A stretch of DNA of 64,000 nucleotides from [Clostridium] saccharolyticum WM1 (GTDB taxonomy: Bacteria; Bacillota; Clostridia; Lachnospirales; Lachnospiraceae), in contig NC_014376.1 in assembly GCF_000144625.1 (NCBI RefSeq), positions 3,616,001 to 3,680,000 of the forward strand, written 5' to 3'. A program made the position numbers and the translations under genes. Of the stretch, positions 28,996 to 36,503 are shown one piece after another (within the stretch, counting starts at the first letter, position 1; every line of letters begins with the position of its first letter). The notes under the pieces are model-generated. The model made no database searches, was not told where the DNA came from, and worked only from the letters and a program-made list of their open reading frames with translations.

Positions 28996-29703
28996 TTAGC
29001 TGCCGTAGGCGAAGATTTCGCGGAACAGCTGGTCCACCGATTTCCCTTCCTGCTCCCGGATGTTATCCACCGTATCGTGGCGCACAACCTTTCCGTTTTG
29101 CAGGAAAATGGCCTCATCCAGCACACGCTCAATGTCGGAAATCAAATGTGTGGAAAGCATGACAGTGCCATTATCACTATAGTTGGTCAGAATCGTGTTC
29201 AGGATGAAATCACGGGCTGCCGGATCTACGCCCCCGATCGGCTCATCAAGAAGATACAGCTGTGCCTTGCGGCTCATGATGAGTGCAAGCTGCACCTTTT
29301 CCTTGGTACCCTTTGACATGGTCTTCATCCGGTCATTGGGACGGATGCCAAGGGCCGTAAACATCTCCATTGCCTTTGCCCGGTCAAAATCCCCATAAAA
29401 ATCCGCAAAAAAGTCAGTCAAATCGCAGGCTTTCATCCAGTCTGCAAAATACATGCGGTCCGGCAGGTAAGAGATGACTGACTTGGATTCCACACCAGGT
29501 CCATTGCCGTTTATCTCCAGAGTACCGGAGGTAGGCTGTAAAAGCCCGCACAAAAGTTTGATAAAAGTAGTTTTGCCTGAGCCGTTTGGACCCAGAAGAC
29601 CGATGATGCGTCCACGTCCAACCGTCAGATCGATATGGTCAAGCGCGGGCTTTGTACCATAAATCTTAGTAAGACCGCGGGCAGTAATTAGTTCCTGGTT
29701 CAT
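28996..29703 (-). CDS. ABC transporter ATP-binding protein
   Basis: ATPase of 235 aa. Walker A GPNGSGKTTFIKLLCG (about 35-50), signature near MSKGTKEKVQLALIMS, Walker B LYLLDEPIGGVDP and the switch His in MLSTHLISDIE are all present. The signature reads SKGTKEK rather than LSGGQ, common in the YtrB/YxlF-type branch. Its start overlaps the gntR stop by four bases, so regulator, ATPase and permease form one transcript. Confidence 0.88.
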   Translation of the reverse strand: MNQELITARGLTKIYGTKPALDHIDLTVGRGRIIGLLGPNGSGKTTFIKLLCGLLQPTSGTLEINGNGPGVESKSVISYLPDRMYFADWMKACDLTDFFADFYGDFDRAKAMEMFTALGIRPNDRMKTMSKGTKEKVQLALIMSRKAQLYLLDEPIGGVDPAARDFILNTILTNYSDNGTVMLSTHLISDIERVLDEAIFLQNGKVVRHDTVDNIREQEGKSVDQLFREIFAYGS

Positions 29704-30074
29704 ATAGATTCCTCCTCTTTATTCCATGTTGCAAGCAGCTGCCGGGTTTGTTCATCGGTATAGCCCAGGGCACGCATAGATGCAAGAAATTCATCCATTC
29801 GCATATAGGCAAGCTCCTCACGCACGGTACGGATCAGTGACAGATCCTCTGTAACGATCCGTCCTGCTGTGCGGCGAGTTTCTACCAGCCCCCTGCTTTC
29901 CAGCTCTGCCAGTGCACGCTGCATCGTATTGGGATTGACACTTGCCTCGCTGGCCAGTGCACGCACTGTAGGTACATCCGTGCCGGATGCATATATGCCG
30001 GATACAATGCGTAACGTAAGCTGATCCACAAGCTGTATCCAGATTGGCCGGTCATCAGTTAGTTTCCAGGTCAT
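29700..30074 (-). CDS. GntR family regulator, YtrA subfamily
   Basis: Repressor of 124 aa made of a winged helix (about 1-75: IWIQLVDQLTLRIVSGIYASGTDVPTVRALASEASVNPNTMQRALAELESRGLV) and a short C-terminal dimer helix pair, the YtrA layout without ligand domain. I start at the ATG at 30074 with AAGGAGG eight bases before; the longer frame runs into the operator. It heads the operon for the ABC transporter and probably represses it from the inverted repeat just upstream. Confidence 0.88.
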   Translation of the reverse strand: MTWKLTDDRPIWIQLVDQLTLRIVSGIYASGTDVPTVRALASEASVNPNTMQRALAELESRGLVETRRTAGRIVTEDLSLIRTVREELAYMRMDEFLASMRALGYTDEQTRQLLATWNKEEESI

Positions 30075-30098
30075 GATAGCGCCTCCTTCTTTGTACTG

Positions 30099-30120
30099 TT
30101 GTATTAGGTTATTAATACAA
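30099..30120. promoter_or_regulatory. Probable YtrA-type operator
   Basis: TTGTATTA, six bases, TAATACAA: a perfect 8-bp inverted repeat about 25 bases before the regulator start. A further half-site TAATACAA begins at 30121. Position and symmetry fit autorepression by the GntR-family protein. Confidence 0.7.
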
Positions 30121-30159
30121 TAATACAATCAATCCGTGTAAATGTCAATTCAATTTTAA

Positions 30160-30201
30160 AAAAAGTTTGAACACCCTTATTTAGGAGTGCTCAAACTTTT
30201 T
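30160..30201 (-). terminator. Terminator of the polysaccharide deacetylase gene
   Basis: Minus strand AAAAAGTTTGAGCAC and GTGTTCAAACTTTTTTT arms with a 12-base loop, about 40 bases after the deacetylase stop. Confidence 0.75.
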
Positions 30202-30239
30202 CAGTTCCTTAAGAATATCTGTAGCTTTCCATTCAGCCT

Positions 30240-31196
30240 TTATGGATAAAAATGAAAATAAACTCCCCCCGGGGAGGCTCCTCCCCGCAAGGCTGCCATC
30301 TCACTTACCGTAACCAGCTGATAACCTGCCTCCGAAAGCCTTGGGATTATTTCAAGGGCAGCTGCCCCGCTTTGGGAATAAAGCTCATGCATGAGAACAA
30401 TATCCCCGTCACGTATCTGACTCATAACCGCATTTACCGTCTTTGCCGCATTCCTTGTCTTCCAGTCCCGGGTATCAATACTCCACATGATGACAGGTGC
30501 CTGGGCATTTGCAAGAACAGCAGCATTTTTTGCCCCTCCCGGAGGCCTGACCAAAGAGGGCCTTACACCGCAGACAGCCTGTACCGTGTCATTGCATCGA
30601 TTGATCTGCCTCTGAATCTGGGCACCGCTTAACTTGGTCAGGTTTTTATGCTCATAGGTGTGATTGCCGATTTCATGGCCTTCTGCGGCAATACGCTGCA
30701 TTTCCGCCCCATAAGCGGGTACCCGGCTGCCCACCACGAAAAACGTGGCCTTTCCTCCATACTGGGCCAGACAATCCATGATCTGATTACCCACAGGAGC
30801 AAAAGGCCCGTCATCAAAGGTCAAAGCCACCATGGGTTTTGAAGGGTCGATCTGACGTCCTGCGGGTACCTGCTCCTGGCTTTCCAAAGAAGCATCCTGC
30901 TGCCCCTCCGCCTCAGTTCCTGCAATTTCCTCCTGAGCCTGTGAGCGGTTCTCTCCCTCATCTCCGGCTCCGTCTTCTCCCTGCTTTCCCGGTTGGCTTA
31001 AAATATTTCCATTCTCATCCACCCACCTGGCCACACCCGGACCCAGGTTTTCATCTATCCAGCCATTCCGTACTTCCGATGTTTCCTGGCCTGATGCCGT
31101 TTCATCCGCCATGGAAGGAAACGGCGTAGCCGGTACGAACGCTGTCACAAGTGCCACGGTCAACAGGCCGAAGCCCCATTGTAATAGTTTTTTCAT
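30240..31196 (-). CDS. Secreted polysaccharide deacetylase (NodB domain)
   Basis: Exported protein of 318 aa. Signal peptide about 1-30 (KKLLQWGFGLLTVALVTAFVPATPFPSMA), an acidic Glu/Gln-rich linker (about 32-110), then a NodB domain with VALTFDDGP (metal Asp), EIGNHTYEHKNL (His ligands), RPPGGAKN and SIDTRDWKTRN, ending IVLMHE. It likely removes acetyl groups from peptidoglycan sugars. Motif 3 has RPPGG where RPPYG is more usual. Monocistronic; preceded by two tandem repeat units. Confidence 0.9.
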   Translation of the reverse strand: MKKLLQWGFGLLTVALVTAFVPATPFPSMADETASGQETSEVRNGWIDENLGPGVARWVDENGNILSQPGKQGEDGAGDEGENRSQAQEEIAGTEAEGQQDASLESQEQVPAGRQIDPSKPMVALTFDDGPFAPVGNQIMDCLAQYGGKATFFVVGSRVPAYGAEMQRIAAEGHEIGNHTYEHKNLTKLSGAQIQRQINRCNDTVQAVCGVRPSLVRPPGGAKNAAVLANAQAPVIMWSIDTRDWKTRNAAKTVNAVMSQIRDGDIVLMHELYSQSGAAALEIIPRLSEAGYQLVTVSEMAALRGGASPGGVYFHFYP

Positions 31197-31213
31197 GTCT
31201 TATTTCTCCTTTC

Positions 31214-31318
31214 CCTATGATTGCCCATGTATTTGGGGCTAACAGAGATACCCGCAGGGTATTTCCAATTATAGCCCATGACTTTTGGGCATACAGGAAT
31301 AACCCCAGGGTGTTTCCC
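31214..31318 (-). repeat. Two tandem units of about 52 bases, upstream of the deacetylase
   Basis: Minus-strand unit 1 (31267-31318) and unit 2 (31214-31266) share the order ACCCTG-GGG-TAT, then GCCC-AAA-CATGGGC, then ATAAT or ATCAT plus GG. Each unit can form two short hairpins. Single, more diverged copies occur at 1255-1304 and near 33877-33918. Confidence 0.65.
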
Positions 31319-31388
31319 TGTTACTAACCACTACTATACAGGAAACAGGAAGAAATTGGAAGAATATTTGAAAACTTATATTAAATTC

Positions 31389-32105
31389 CTAAGGATGCAA
31401 AAGTGCCTGTACCACTGCTTCCCTGGTTTTTTCCATTGCCTCTATGGTAAGCCGGGGCTCATGGATGTCTTCCAGATAATGGGCATCAGAATTGCTTATG
31501 ATCCGGCACTCTTCCAGATACGGATTCCTTTTTTTTAGCTCATGGAGCTTGGAAAGATCCTTTACCTCAGCAATGGTAAACTGGCTGTCCGGGGGGACAA
31601 ACCCCAGGTTGGAGATCAGGCTGTTGGCTGACTTGTCAAGATGGGCCGGAAACATGACGCCTCCATATGATCTTACCAGATCCCACAGTCCATCAAAGGA
31701 GATATCCACACTGTTAATAAGAAGATTGGGAACTGTCCCGCATACTACATCTTCTTTATTATATATCTGCTGCTTTCCAAATATTTCCTCCTTATTGGGG
31801 AAGGGAATCAACCGTTCATACACATATTCATCAAACTCCATGGCCCTGGAAAGACTTGAAAACAGACACACCGCATGTACCTCCTCTGACGTACAGATTT
31901 CCATACCAGGCAATGCAAGGATTCCGTATTCCTCCGCAAAATGGAGCACGGCAGGACAGTTTTTACAGGAGTTATGATCTGTCACTGCAATCACATCAAG
32001 CCCTTTTAAGGCAGCCATCCCAGCAATATTGGCCGGTGTCATATCATCATCCCCGCACGGTGATAAGCAGGAATGAATGTGAAGATCATAACTGAGATTT
32101 ATCAT
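31389..32105 (-). CDS. PHP-domain metal-dependent phosphoesterase
   Basis: Cytosolic protein of 238 aa. PHP motifs: YDLHIHSCLSPCGDD (His-x-His), VIAVTDHNSCKNCPAVL, GMEICTSEEVHAVCLF (Glu and His) and SNSDAHYLEDI near the end. Homologues of this size accompany [FeFe] hydrogenase maturation or sensing genes in Clostridia and Thermotogae. It overlaps the small DRTGG-like gene by 20 bases and is last in the five-gene minus-strand operon. A nucleotide or polyphosphate substrate is plausible but unproven. Confidence 0.88.
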   Translation of the reverse strand: MINLSYDLHIHSCLSPCGDDDMTPANIAGMAALKGLDVIAVTDHNSCKNCPAVLHFAEEYGILALPGMEICTSEEVHAVCLFSSLSRAMEFDEYVYERLIPFPNKEEIFGKQQIYNKEDVVCGTVPNLLINSVDISFDGLWDLVRSYGGVMFPAHLDKSANSLISNLGFVPPDSQFTIAEVKDLSKLHELKKRNPYLEECRIISNSDAHYLEDIHEPRLTIEAMEKTREAVVQALLHP

Positions 32106-32436
32106 GAGGAAGCCTTTGATAGATCAGCAGAGCGGCTTCAAAGATCGGAAGCTCAGTTTTTAATACAGTGATCTCCTGATCCGCCGCTTTTTTCACAGCC
32201 GCCTCGTCAAGGGCGGCTCCCTCTGCCATGATAAGGCAGGCCGCATCTGTAAGAGAAGCAACTGCAAGGGTATTCATATTTCCCATCACCGTCACCCATG
32301 CACACCCTTCGGTTGCCTTGCCCATTGCAATGCTTAACAAATCACAGCAAAACGGCTTTTTAATTTCACGGTCAAGCGCTTCTCCTGCATTGACCAATTC
32401 AAATAGATTGCTGTCAATCAATTCCTTTACCGTCAT
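32086..32436 (-). CDS. Small DRTGG-like domain protein in hydrogenase operon
   Basis: Protein of 116 aa related in layout to the 115-aa DRTGG protein that heads the operon: MTVKELIDSNLFELVNAGEALDREIKKPFCCDLLSIAM, then GCAWVTVMGNMNTLAVASLTDAACLIMAEG. The ATG at 32436 lies seven bases after GGGAGG and inside the 3' end of the H-cluster protein gene (overlap 23 bases). DRTGG domains accompany CBS and kinase proteins and may bind nucleotides. Exact function unknown. Confidence 0.75.
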   Translation of the reverse strand: MTVKELIDSNLFELVNAGEALDREIKKPFCCDLLSIAMGKATEGCAWVTVMGNMNTLAVASLTDAACLIMAEGAALDEAAVKKAADQEITVLKTELPIFEAALLIYQRLPHDKSQL

Positions 32437-33826
32437 TTCGGTTCCTCCCGTCTTTTCTGTCAAGCTGAGTCATTTCATCGGAAATCCTTTGGATGTATTT
32501 GGACATGACCTTGAATTTCTCATAGCTGTCGCTGTCTCCTTCCACGATATCAGCCGCCAGCCTGGAGACCTCCTCCGACAGCTTATGAACATTGTCCCTG
32601 AGGAAATAAACACAGTCCGATTCCACCGCTTCTCCCCGGACTATATCCTCTGCCAGTGCCTTGCAGGTAGGCGCACCGCAGGAGCCGCAGTCCAGGCCGG
32701 GAAACTTCTTTAGAAGCCTTTCCACCTGGTTTAGCCTGGCAAAGCTTTCCATCATGGTTTCCCCTAAATTAAACACCGGTTCATACTGGACCTCATTGGT
32801 CCACTTTACCAGCTCTTCGGCCCCTGCATGCATATGGCTTCTTGCCACCGGCATGTATTTCCGGAGCCGTTTTAACTTTACTTCTGCCACATACGGGTTT
32901 TCCACCGTAAGAACACCGCCTACGCAGCCTCCATTGCAGGCGTTAAGCTCTACAAATTTCAGATTGGTAAATTTCTGGTCCTCCATGTCCTCAAGGACCC
33001 GTATCACATTTTCAATTCCATCTGCTGCTAAGTAATCCTCGGTAAACAGGCCGCTTGCCTCTCCTCCGCTTCGTCCCCAGCTGACTCCGATCTTTCCTGA
33101 AGTCCCGATCTCCGGCGGATCCTCTCCCACCGCTTTCATACAGGACAAAAGCCTGGGATATAAATCCTTTATGGCAAGGACCTTATCCACTTCACTGTGC
33201 TCCGTGCCTAGGGGGGACTTCACATATGTGACCTTGGAAGGACAGGGGGAAATAAAAATGATCCCGATCTTATCTCTATCTAGTCCGGTCTTTTCCATGG
33301 CCTTCTGAGCCGCAAGGATGGCCGCCACCTCCACCGGCGGATTTAAAGGCAGCAGATTGGGAATCAGGTTTGGAAACCGGACCCGGATGAGCCGGACCAC
33401 AGAAGGGCAGGCAGTGCTGATGGCCGGAAGCTTGTCCGGATTTTCGCTTAAATACTCCCTGGTAGCTTCACTCACCAGCTCCGCCGCCGCACTTACTTCA
33501 AATACATCATCAAAACCCATCATAAGAAGGGCATTTAAAACAATATTCACATCATCCAGATTGTTAAACTGGCTGTAAAGGGATGGCGGCGGCAAGGCCA
33601 CCGTATATTCATATTGCTTTAAGACCTCCAGCTTATCATAGGTAGCATGTTTCGCATGATGAGGACATACCCGGATGCACTCTCCGCAGTCTATACAGAA
33701 TTTGCTGTTGATCTGTGCCTTCCCGTTTCTCACTCTGATCGCCTGGGTAGGGCACCGTTTGATACAATTAATACATCCCATGCAAAGCTCTTCATCAAGC
33801 CTTACCGAATGATAAAATTTATCCAC
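32414..33826 (-). CDS. Fe-S protein with divergent H-cluster domain (HydS-like putative sensory hydrogenase)
   Basis: Protein of 470 aa. Order: two 4Fe-4S sites (CMGCINCIKRCP, CIDCGECIRVCP; about 16-60), an H-cluster-type domain (about 75-370), and a C-terminal Fe-S motif LDCGSCGAPTCKALAED (about 395). H-cluster motifs are divergent: ISTACPSVVR for TSCCPxW, so Ala replaces the proton-relay Cys while the ligand Cys stays; SPCPSKVTY for MPCxxKxxE; and NACNGGCVGG. This matches hydrogenases described as sensory (HydS), with low activity. It is third in the operon with HATPase and DRTGG proteins, divergent from hydCBA. Confidence 0.85.
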   Translation of the reverse strand: MDKFYHSVRLDEELCMGCINCIKRCPTQAIRVRNGKAQINSKFCIDCGECIRVCPHHAKHATYDKLEVLKQYEYTVALPPPSLYSQFNNLDDVNIVLNALLMMGFDDVFEVSAAAELVSEATREYLSENPDKLPAISTACPSVVRLIRVRFPNLIPNLLPLNPPVEVAAILAAQKAMEKTGLDRDKIGIIFISPCPSKVTYVKSPLGTEHSEVDKVLAIKDLYPRLLSCMKAVGEDPPEIGTSGKIGVSWGRSGGEASGLFTEDYLAADGIENVIRVLEDMEDQKFTNLKFVELNACNGGCVGGVLTVENPYVAEVKLKRLRKYMPVARSHMHAGAEELVKWTNEVQYEPVFNLGETMMESFARLNQVERLLKKFPGLDCGSCGAPTCKALAEDIVRGEAVESDCVYFLRDNVHKLSEEVSRLAADIVEGDSDSYEKFKVMSKYIQRISDEMTQLDRKDGRNRNDGKGID

Positions 33827-33876
33827 TTTTATCCCTCATTTCCATGTTATTGCTCATGGCCTTCCGGCAGAGCCTC

Positions 33877-33918
33877 CCCCGCTTGGTCGGGTGCAAGGTA
33901 TCCCCAAGGGTGTTTTAC
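33877..33918 (-). repeat. Diverged copy of the dispersed repeat
   Basis: Between the HATPase and H-cluster genes the minus strand reads AACACCCTTGGGGATACC, then CACCCGACCAAGCGGGG. This keeps the two-stem order of the units at 31.2 kb with several changes. Confidence 0.4.
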
Positions 33919-33962
33919 GCCGTTTCCGCGTTTCGACGCCGCTCCATCTATGATGAAGCATC

Positions 33963-34385
33963 TTATATATTCACTACCATGCGAATGGTGGTTCCTTTTC
34001 CTATCACTGTATGGATCTCCATAGCATCCGAATATTTTTTCATATTGGGAAGTCCCATTCCGGCTCCAAAGCCAAGGGAACGAACTGCATCCGGTGCCGT
34101 GGAGTAGCCAGCCTGCATGGCCAGACCAATATCCGGTATACCCGGACCTACATCATCAAGGATCATCTCGATCCGGTCCGGGGTAATGTTGACGGTTATG
34201 TCCCCGCCCTTTGCATGAATCACCATGTTGATCTCTCCTTCATACATGGCAATGGCCACCTTGCGCACTGCTTCCGGGGTGACCCCCATCTTTTTCAGCT
34301 TGCTTTTCACATCACTGCTGGCTTCTCCCGCCCTGGTAAAATCATCGGGAGAAATGCTGTAATGGAAGGTTATCATATCCGTCAT
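33963..34385 (-). CDS. HATPase-domain protein, anti-sigma-factor/serine kinase-like
   Basis: Protein of 140 aa with a GHKL ATP-binding fold: VAIAMYEGEINMVIHAKGG (N box), MILDDVGPGIPDIGLAM (G1 box) and LGFGAGMGLPNMKKYSD (G2 box), close to SpoIIAB/RsbW size. Its ATG shares one base with the stop of the DRTGG gene. Such proteins usually phosphorylate or bind a partner; with the SpoIIE-type phosphatase of the second hydrogenase operon this hints at a Ser/Thr switch. The partner is not identified. Confidence 0.85.
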   Translation of the reverse strand: MTDMITFHYSISPDDFTRAGEASSDVKSKLKKMGVTPEAVRKVAIAMYEGEINMVIHAKGGDITVNITPDRIEMILDDVGPGIPDIGLAMQAGYSTAPDAVRSLGFGAGMGLPNMKKYSDAMEIHTVIGKGTTIRMVVNI

Positions 34386-34732
34386 CAAATGGCACCTCCA
34401 TGAAGCCCGGCCTCATAAAGCATACCGCAGGCAGAAAACATCCGGTGTCCTGTGGACAGGATGATAATGCCTCTCTCATCCGCCATCTGCAGCATGGACT
34501 CATCCGGCTTTTTGCCTCTGACGAACACAATACAGACAATGTCCAGCATCTCTGCCGTACGGATCACCTGAGGATTGCACAGTCCCGTAAGAAGGACTGA
34601 ATGATCTTTGGAAAACGCCAGTACATCGCTCATCATATCGGAACCGCAGGCACTGAGGACCTTCTCATCCAAATGATCCTCACCTGCCAGAACCCGGGCA
34701 CCCAGGATATCTCTCACATCTCTTACTGTCAT
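34385..34732 (-). CDS. DRTGG domain protein
   Basis: Protein of 115 aa: MTVRDVRDILGARVLAGEDHLDEKVLSACGSDMMSDVLAF, then LLTGLCNPQVIRTAEMLDIVCIVFVRGKKPDE, the DRTGG-domain pattern also found next to hydrogenase genes in other Clostridia. Start at 34732 behind GGAGAGGAG; a longer frame extends 12 codons upstream. It heads the minus-strand operon, 209 bases from the divergent hydC start. Confidence 0.8.
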   Translation of the reverse strand: MTVRDVRDILGARVLAGEDHLDEKVLSACGSDMMSDVLAFSKDHSVLLTGLCNPQVIRTAEMLDIVCIVFVRGKKPDESMLQMADERGIIILSTGHRMFSACGMLYEAGLHGGAI

Positions 34733-34768
34733 ATTGATGTTCTCCTCTCCTTCATTCACTCTATTCAA

Positions 34769-34941
34769 ACAATTCGCACTATTATTGATGATTATACCAT
34801 AAATAGGCCTGCAGGTATAGAAATATTATACGGAAGGTTTGTTATTTTTTTGTCGAATATTGATTAAACTATAGATTTTTTCTCAATAACATGTTAGAAT
34901 ATCAGATACATTGCATAAGCAACATTTAAGGAGGTTATCAA
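34769..34941. promoter_or_regulatory. Divergent control region between the two hydrogenase operons
   Basis: AT-rich region. On the plus strand TTAGAAT (34894-34900) is a candidate -10; the 10-base palindrome TAACATGTTA (34887-34896) overlaps it and could be an operator. It does not match the full Rex consensus. AAGGAGG precedes hydC. Confidence 0.4.
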
Positions 34942-35436
34942 ATGGCTTGTAAAACACAAGGCGTCCAGTTTAATGGGACAAAAGAGCAGGAAATAGCTTT
35001 AAAAGAAGTGATTGCCCTGCTAAGAGACACAAAAGGATCTCTGATGCCTATCATGCAAAAGGCGCAGGAGATTTATGGCTATCTTCCAATCGAAGTCCAG
35101 ACCATGATTTCTGACGAAACGGGCATACCGCTTGAGAAAATTTATGGTGTTGCAACCTTTTATGCCCAGTTCGCGCTTCAGCCCAAGGGAAAGTACCAGA
35201 TATCTGTCTGTCTTGGAACTGCATGCTATGTAAAGGGTTCTGGAGACATCTTCCATAAGCTTGAAGAAATCCTCGGGATCACCAACGGCGAATGTACACC
35301 TGACGGAAAGTTTTCACTTGATTCCTGCCGCTGCGTAGGGGCCTGTGGCCTGGCTCCCGTCATGATGGTGAACGGAGAGGTTTACGGAAGGCTGAGTGCT
35401 GATGACGTTCCTGATATTCTTGCGAAATATGAATAA
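34942..35436 (+). CDS. hydC: Bifurcating [FeFe] hydrogenase subunit C, NuoE-like
   Basis: Thioredoxin-like [2Fe-2S] subunit of 164 aa, first gene of the trimeric hydrogenase operon. An N-terminal helical part (LMPIMQKAQEIYGYLPIEVQTMISDETGIPLEKIYGVATFYAQF) is followed by the cluster ligands in SVCLGTACYVKGSG and SLDSCRCVGACGLAPVMMVN. It carries electrons between HydB and the HydA core. Length is normal for NuoE/HydC. Confidence 0.93.
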   Translation: MACKTQGVQFNGTKEQEIALKEVIALLRDTKGSLMPIMQKAQEIYGYLPIEVQTMISDETGIPLEKIYGVATFYAQFALQPKGKYQISVCLGTACYVKGSGDIFHKLEEILGITNGECTPDGKFSLDSCRCVGACGLAPVMMVNGEVYGRLSADDVPDILAKYE

Positions 35437-35448
35437 AAAATTACGCTT

Positions 35449-36006
35449 ATGATGACAGAGATTTCTTTAAATATTCTGGATTTGGCAGAAAATTCCACAC
35501 GGGCAGGTGCCGCCCTGGTTACCATTCTCATTTCCATAGATATAGCTGCAGATAAACTGACCGTCATCTTGAAAGACAACGGCTGCGGCATGACTAGGGA
35601 GCAGGTAGCTCAGGTCACAGATCCATTTTTCACCACCAGAGGAACAAGAAACGTGGGCCTTGGCGTCCCATTTTTCAAATATGCGGCGGAAAGTACAGGC
35701 GGATGCTTTTCCATTGAGTCAGAGCCTGGCGCCGGAACAGTGGTTACCGCTGTTTTTGGACTGTCCCATATTGACCGCATGCCCCTTGGTGATATAAACA
35801 GTACCATAGTAACTCTTATCACCTGTCATCCGGATACAGATTTTCTCTATATCTATCGTTATAACGAAGCGTCATTTGAGCTGGACACCAGAGATTTCCG
35901 CAAAATTTTAGGGGATATCCCCTTTGACACTCCGGAGGTATCGGCTTACATAAAAGAATATCTCAGTGAAAACAAATTGGAAACAGACGGAGGCGCGGCC
36001 GTTTAG
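35449..36006 (+). CDS. HATPase-domain protein in hydrogenase operon
   Basis: Protein of 185 aa. Residues 1-105 form a histidine-kinase-like ATPase: ISLNILDLAENSTRAGAALV (N box), LKDNGCGMTREQVAQVTDPFFTTR (G1 and F boxes), NVGLGVPFFKYAAE (G2). There is no phosphoacceptor His domain; a C-terminal extension (about 110-185) has no family I recognise. It lies 12 bases after hydC and before the [2Fe-2S] gene, the same order seen in other clostridial hydrogenase operons. Role presumably regulatory; unproven. Confidence 0.85.
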   Translation: MMTEISLNILDLAENSTRAGAALVTILISIDIAADKLTVILKDNGCGMTREQVAQVTDPFFTTRGTRNVGLGVPFFKYAAESTGGCFSIESEPGAGTVVTAVFGLSHIDRMPLGDINSTIVTLITCHPDTDFLYIYRYNEASFELDTRDFRKILGDIPFDTPEVSAYIKEYLSENKLETDGGAAV

Positions 36007-36042
36007 GCCCGTCAGATCAAGGTTGATGAAGCATTCAGCCTT

Positions 36043-36099
36043 GGGTTTGTGAATCAACCGGATATGAAGCCATATCTTTTTGATTCATCAGTATGCAAA
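36043..36099 (+). repeat. Hairpin repeat upstream of the [2Fe-2S] gene
   Basis: GAATCA and TGATTC close an outer stem and GATATG/CATATC an inner one. By eye about four fifths of the 57 bases match 24397-24453. Both end in ATGCAAA a few bases before a ribosome-binding site. Confidence 0.5.
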
Positions 36100-36113
36100 A
36101 TTGGAGGAATAAC

Positions 36114-36491
36114 ATGAAGACTCTTGAAGAATTAAAAGCAATTCGTGAAAAGATGCAGGGTCAGGTCAGCATGCGGGGCGAGGATCACGGACGCACACGC
36201 ATTCTGGTTGGCATGGCTACATGCGGAATTGCCAGCGGAGCAAGACCTGTTCTTAATACATTGTCAAACCTGGTTCAGGAAAATCATATGACAGACCGTT
36301 TTTCCGTTACCCAGACCGGATGTATCGGTTTATGCCAGTATGAACCAATCGTTGAGATCCTGGAACCTGGAAAAGATAAAATTACTTATATAAAAATGAC
36401 CCCGGAAAAAGCAGAAGAAGTTTACAAAGAGCATTTACTGGGCGGTCATGTAGTTCAAAACTATACGTTAGCTTCTGCTGACATCAAATAA
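36114..36491 (+). CDS. Thioredoxin-like [2Fe-2S] ferredoxin, hydrogenase operon
   Basis: Protein of 125 aa with a thioredoxin-fold ferredoxin domain. Cluster ligands lie in VGMATCGIASGARPV and TQTGCIGLCQYEPIVEI. It resembles the N-terminal domain of the adjacent HydB and the small subunits (HndB) of NADP-reducing hydrogenases. ATG at 36114 behind GGAGGAA. The operon order NuoE, HATPase, [2Fe-2S], NuoF, HydA is the common clostridial form; it probably supplies an additional electron carrier to the complex. Confidence 0.88.
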   Translation: MKTLEELKAIREKMQGQVSMRGEDHGRTRILVGMATCGIASGARPVLNTLSNLVQENHMTDRFSVTQTGCIGLCQYEPIVEILEPGKDKITYIKMTPEKAEEVYKEHLLGGHVVQNYTLASADIK

Positions 36492-36503
36492 GGAGGAAAC
36501 AGG

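Noticed and set aside
34769..34941. Possible Rex operator between the hydrogenase operons
   Set aside because: Only a 10-base TAACATGTTA palindrome is present; the TTGTTAA half-sites of Rex are not.
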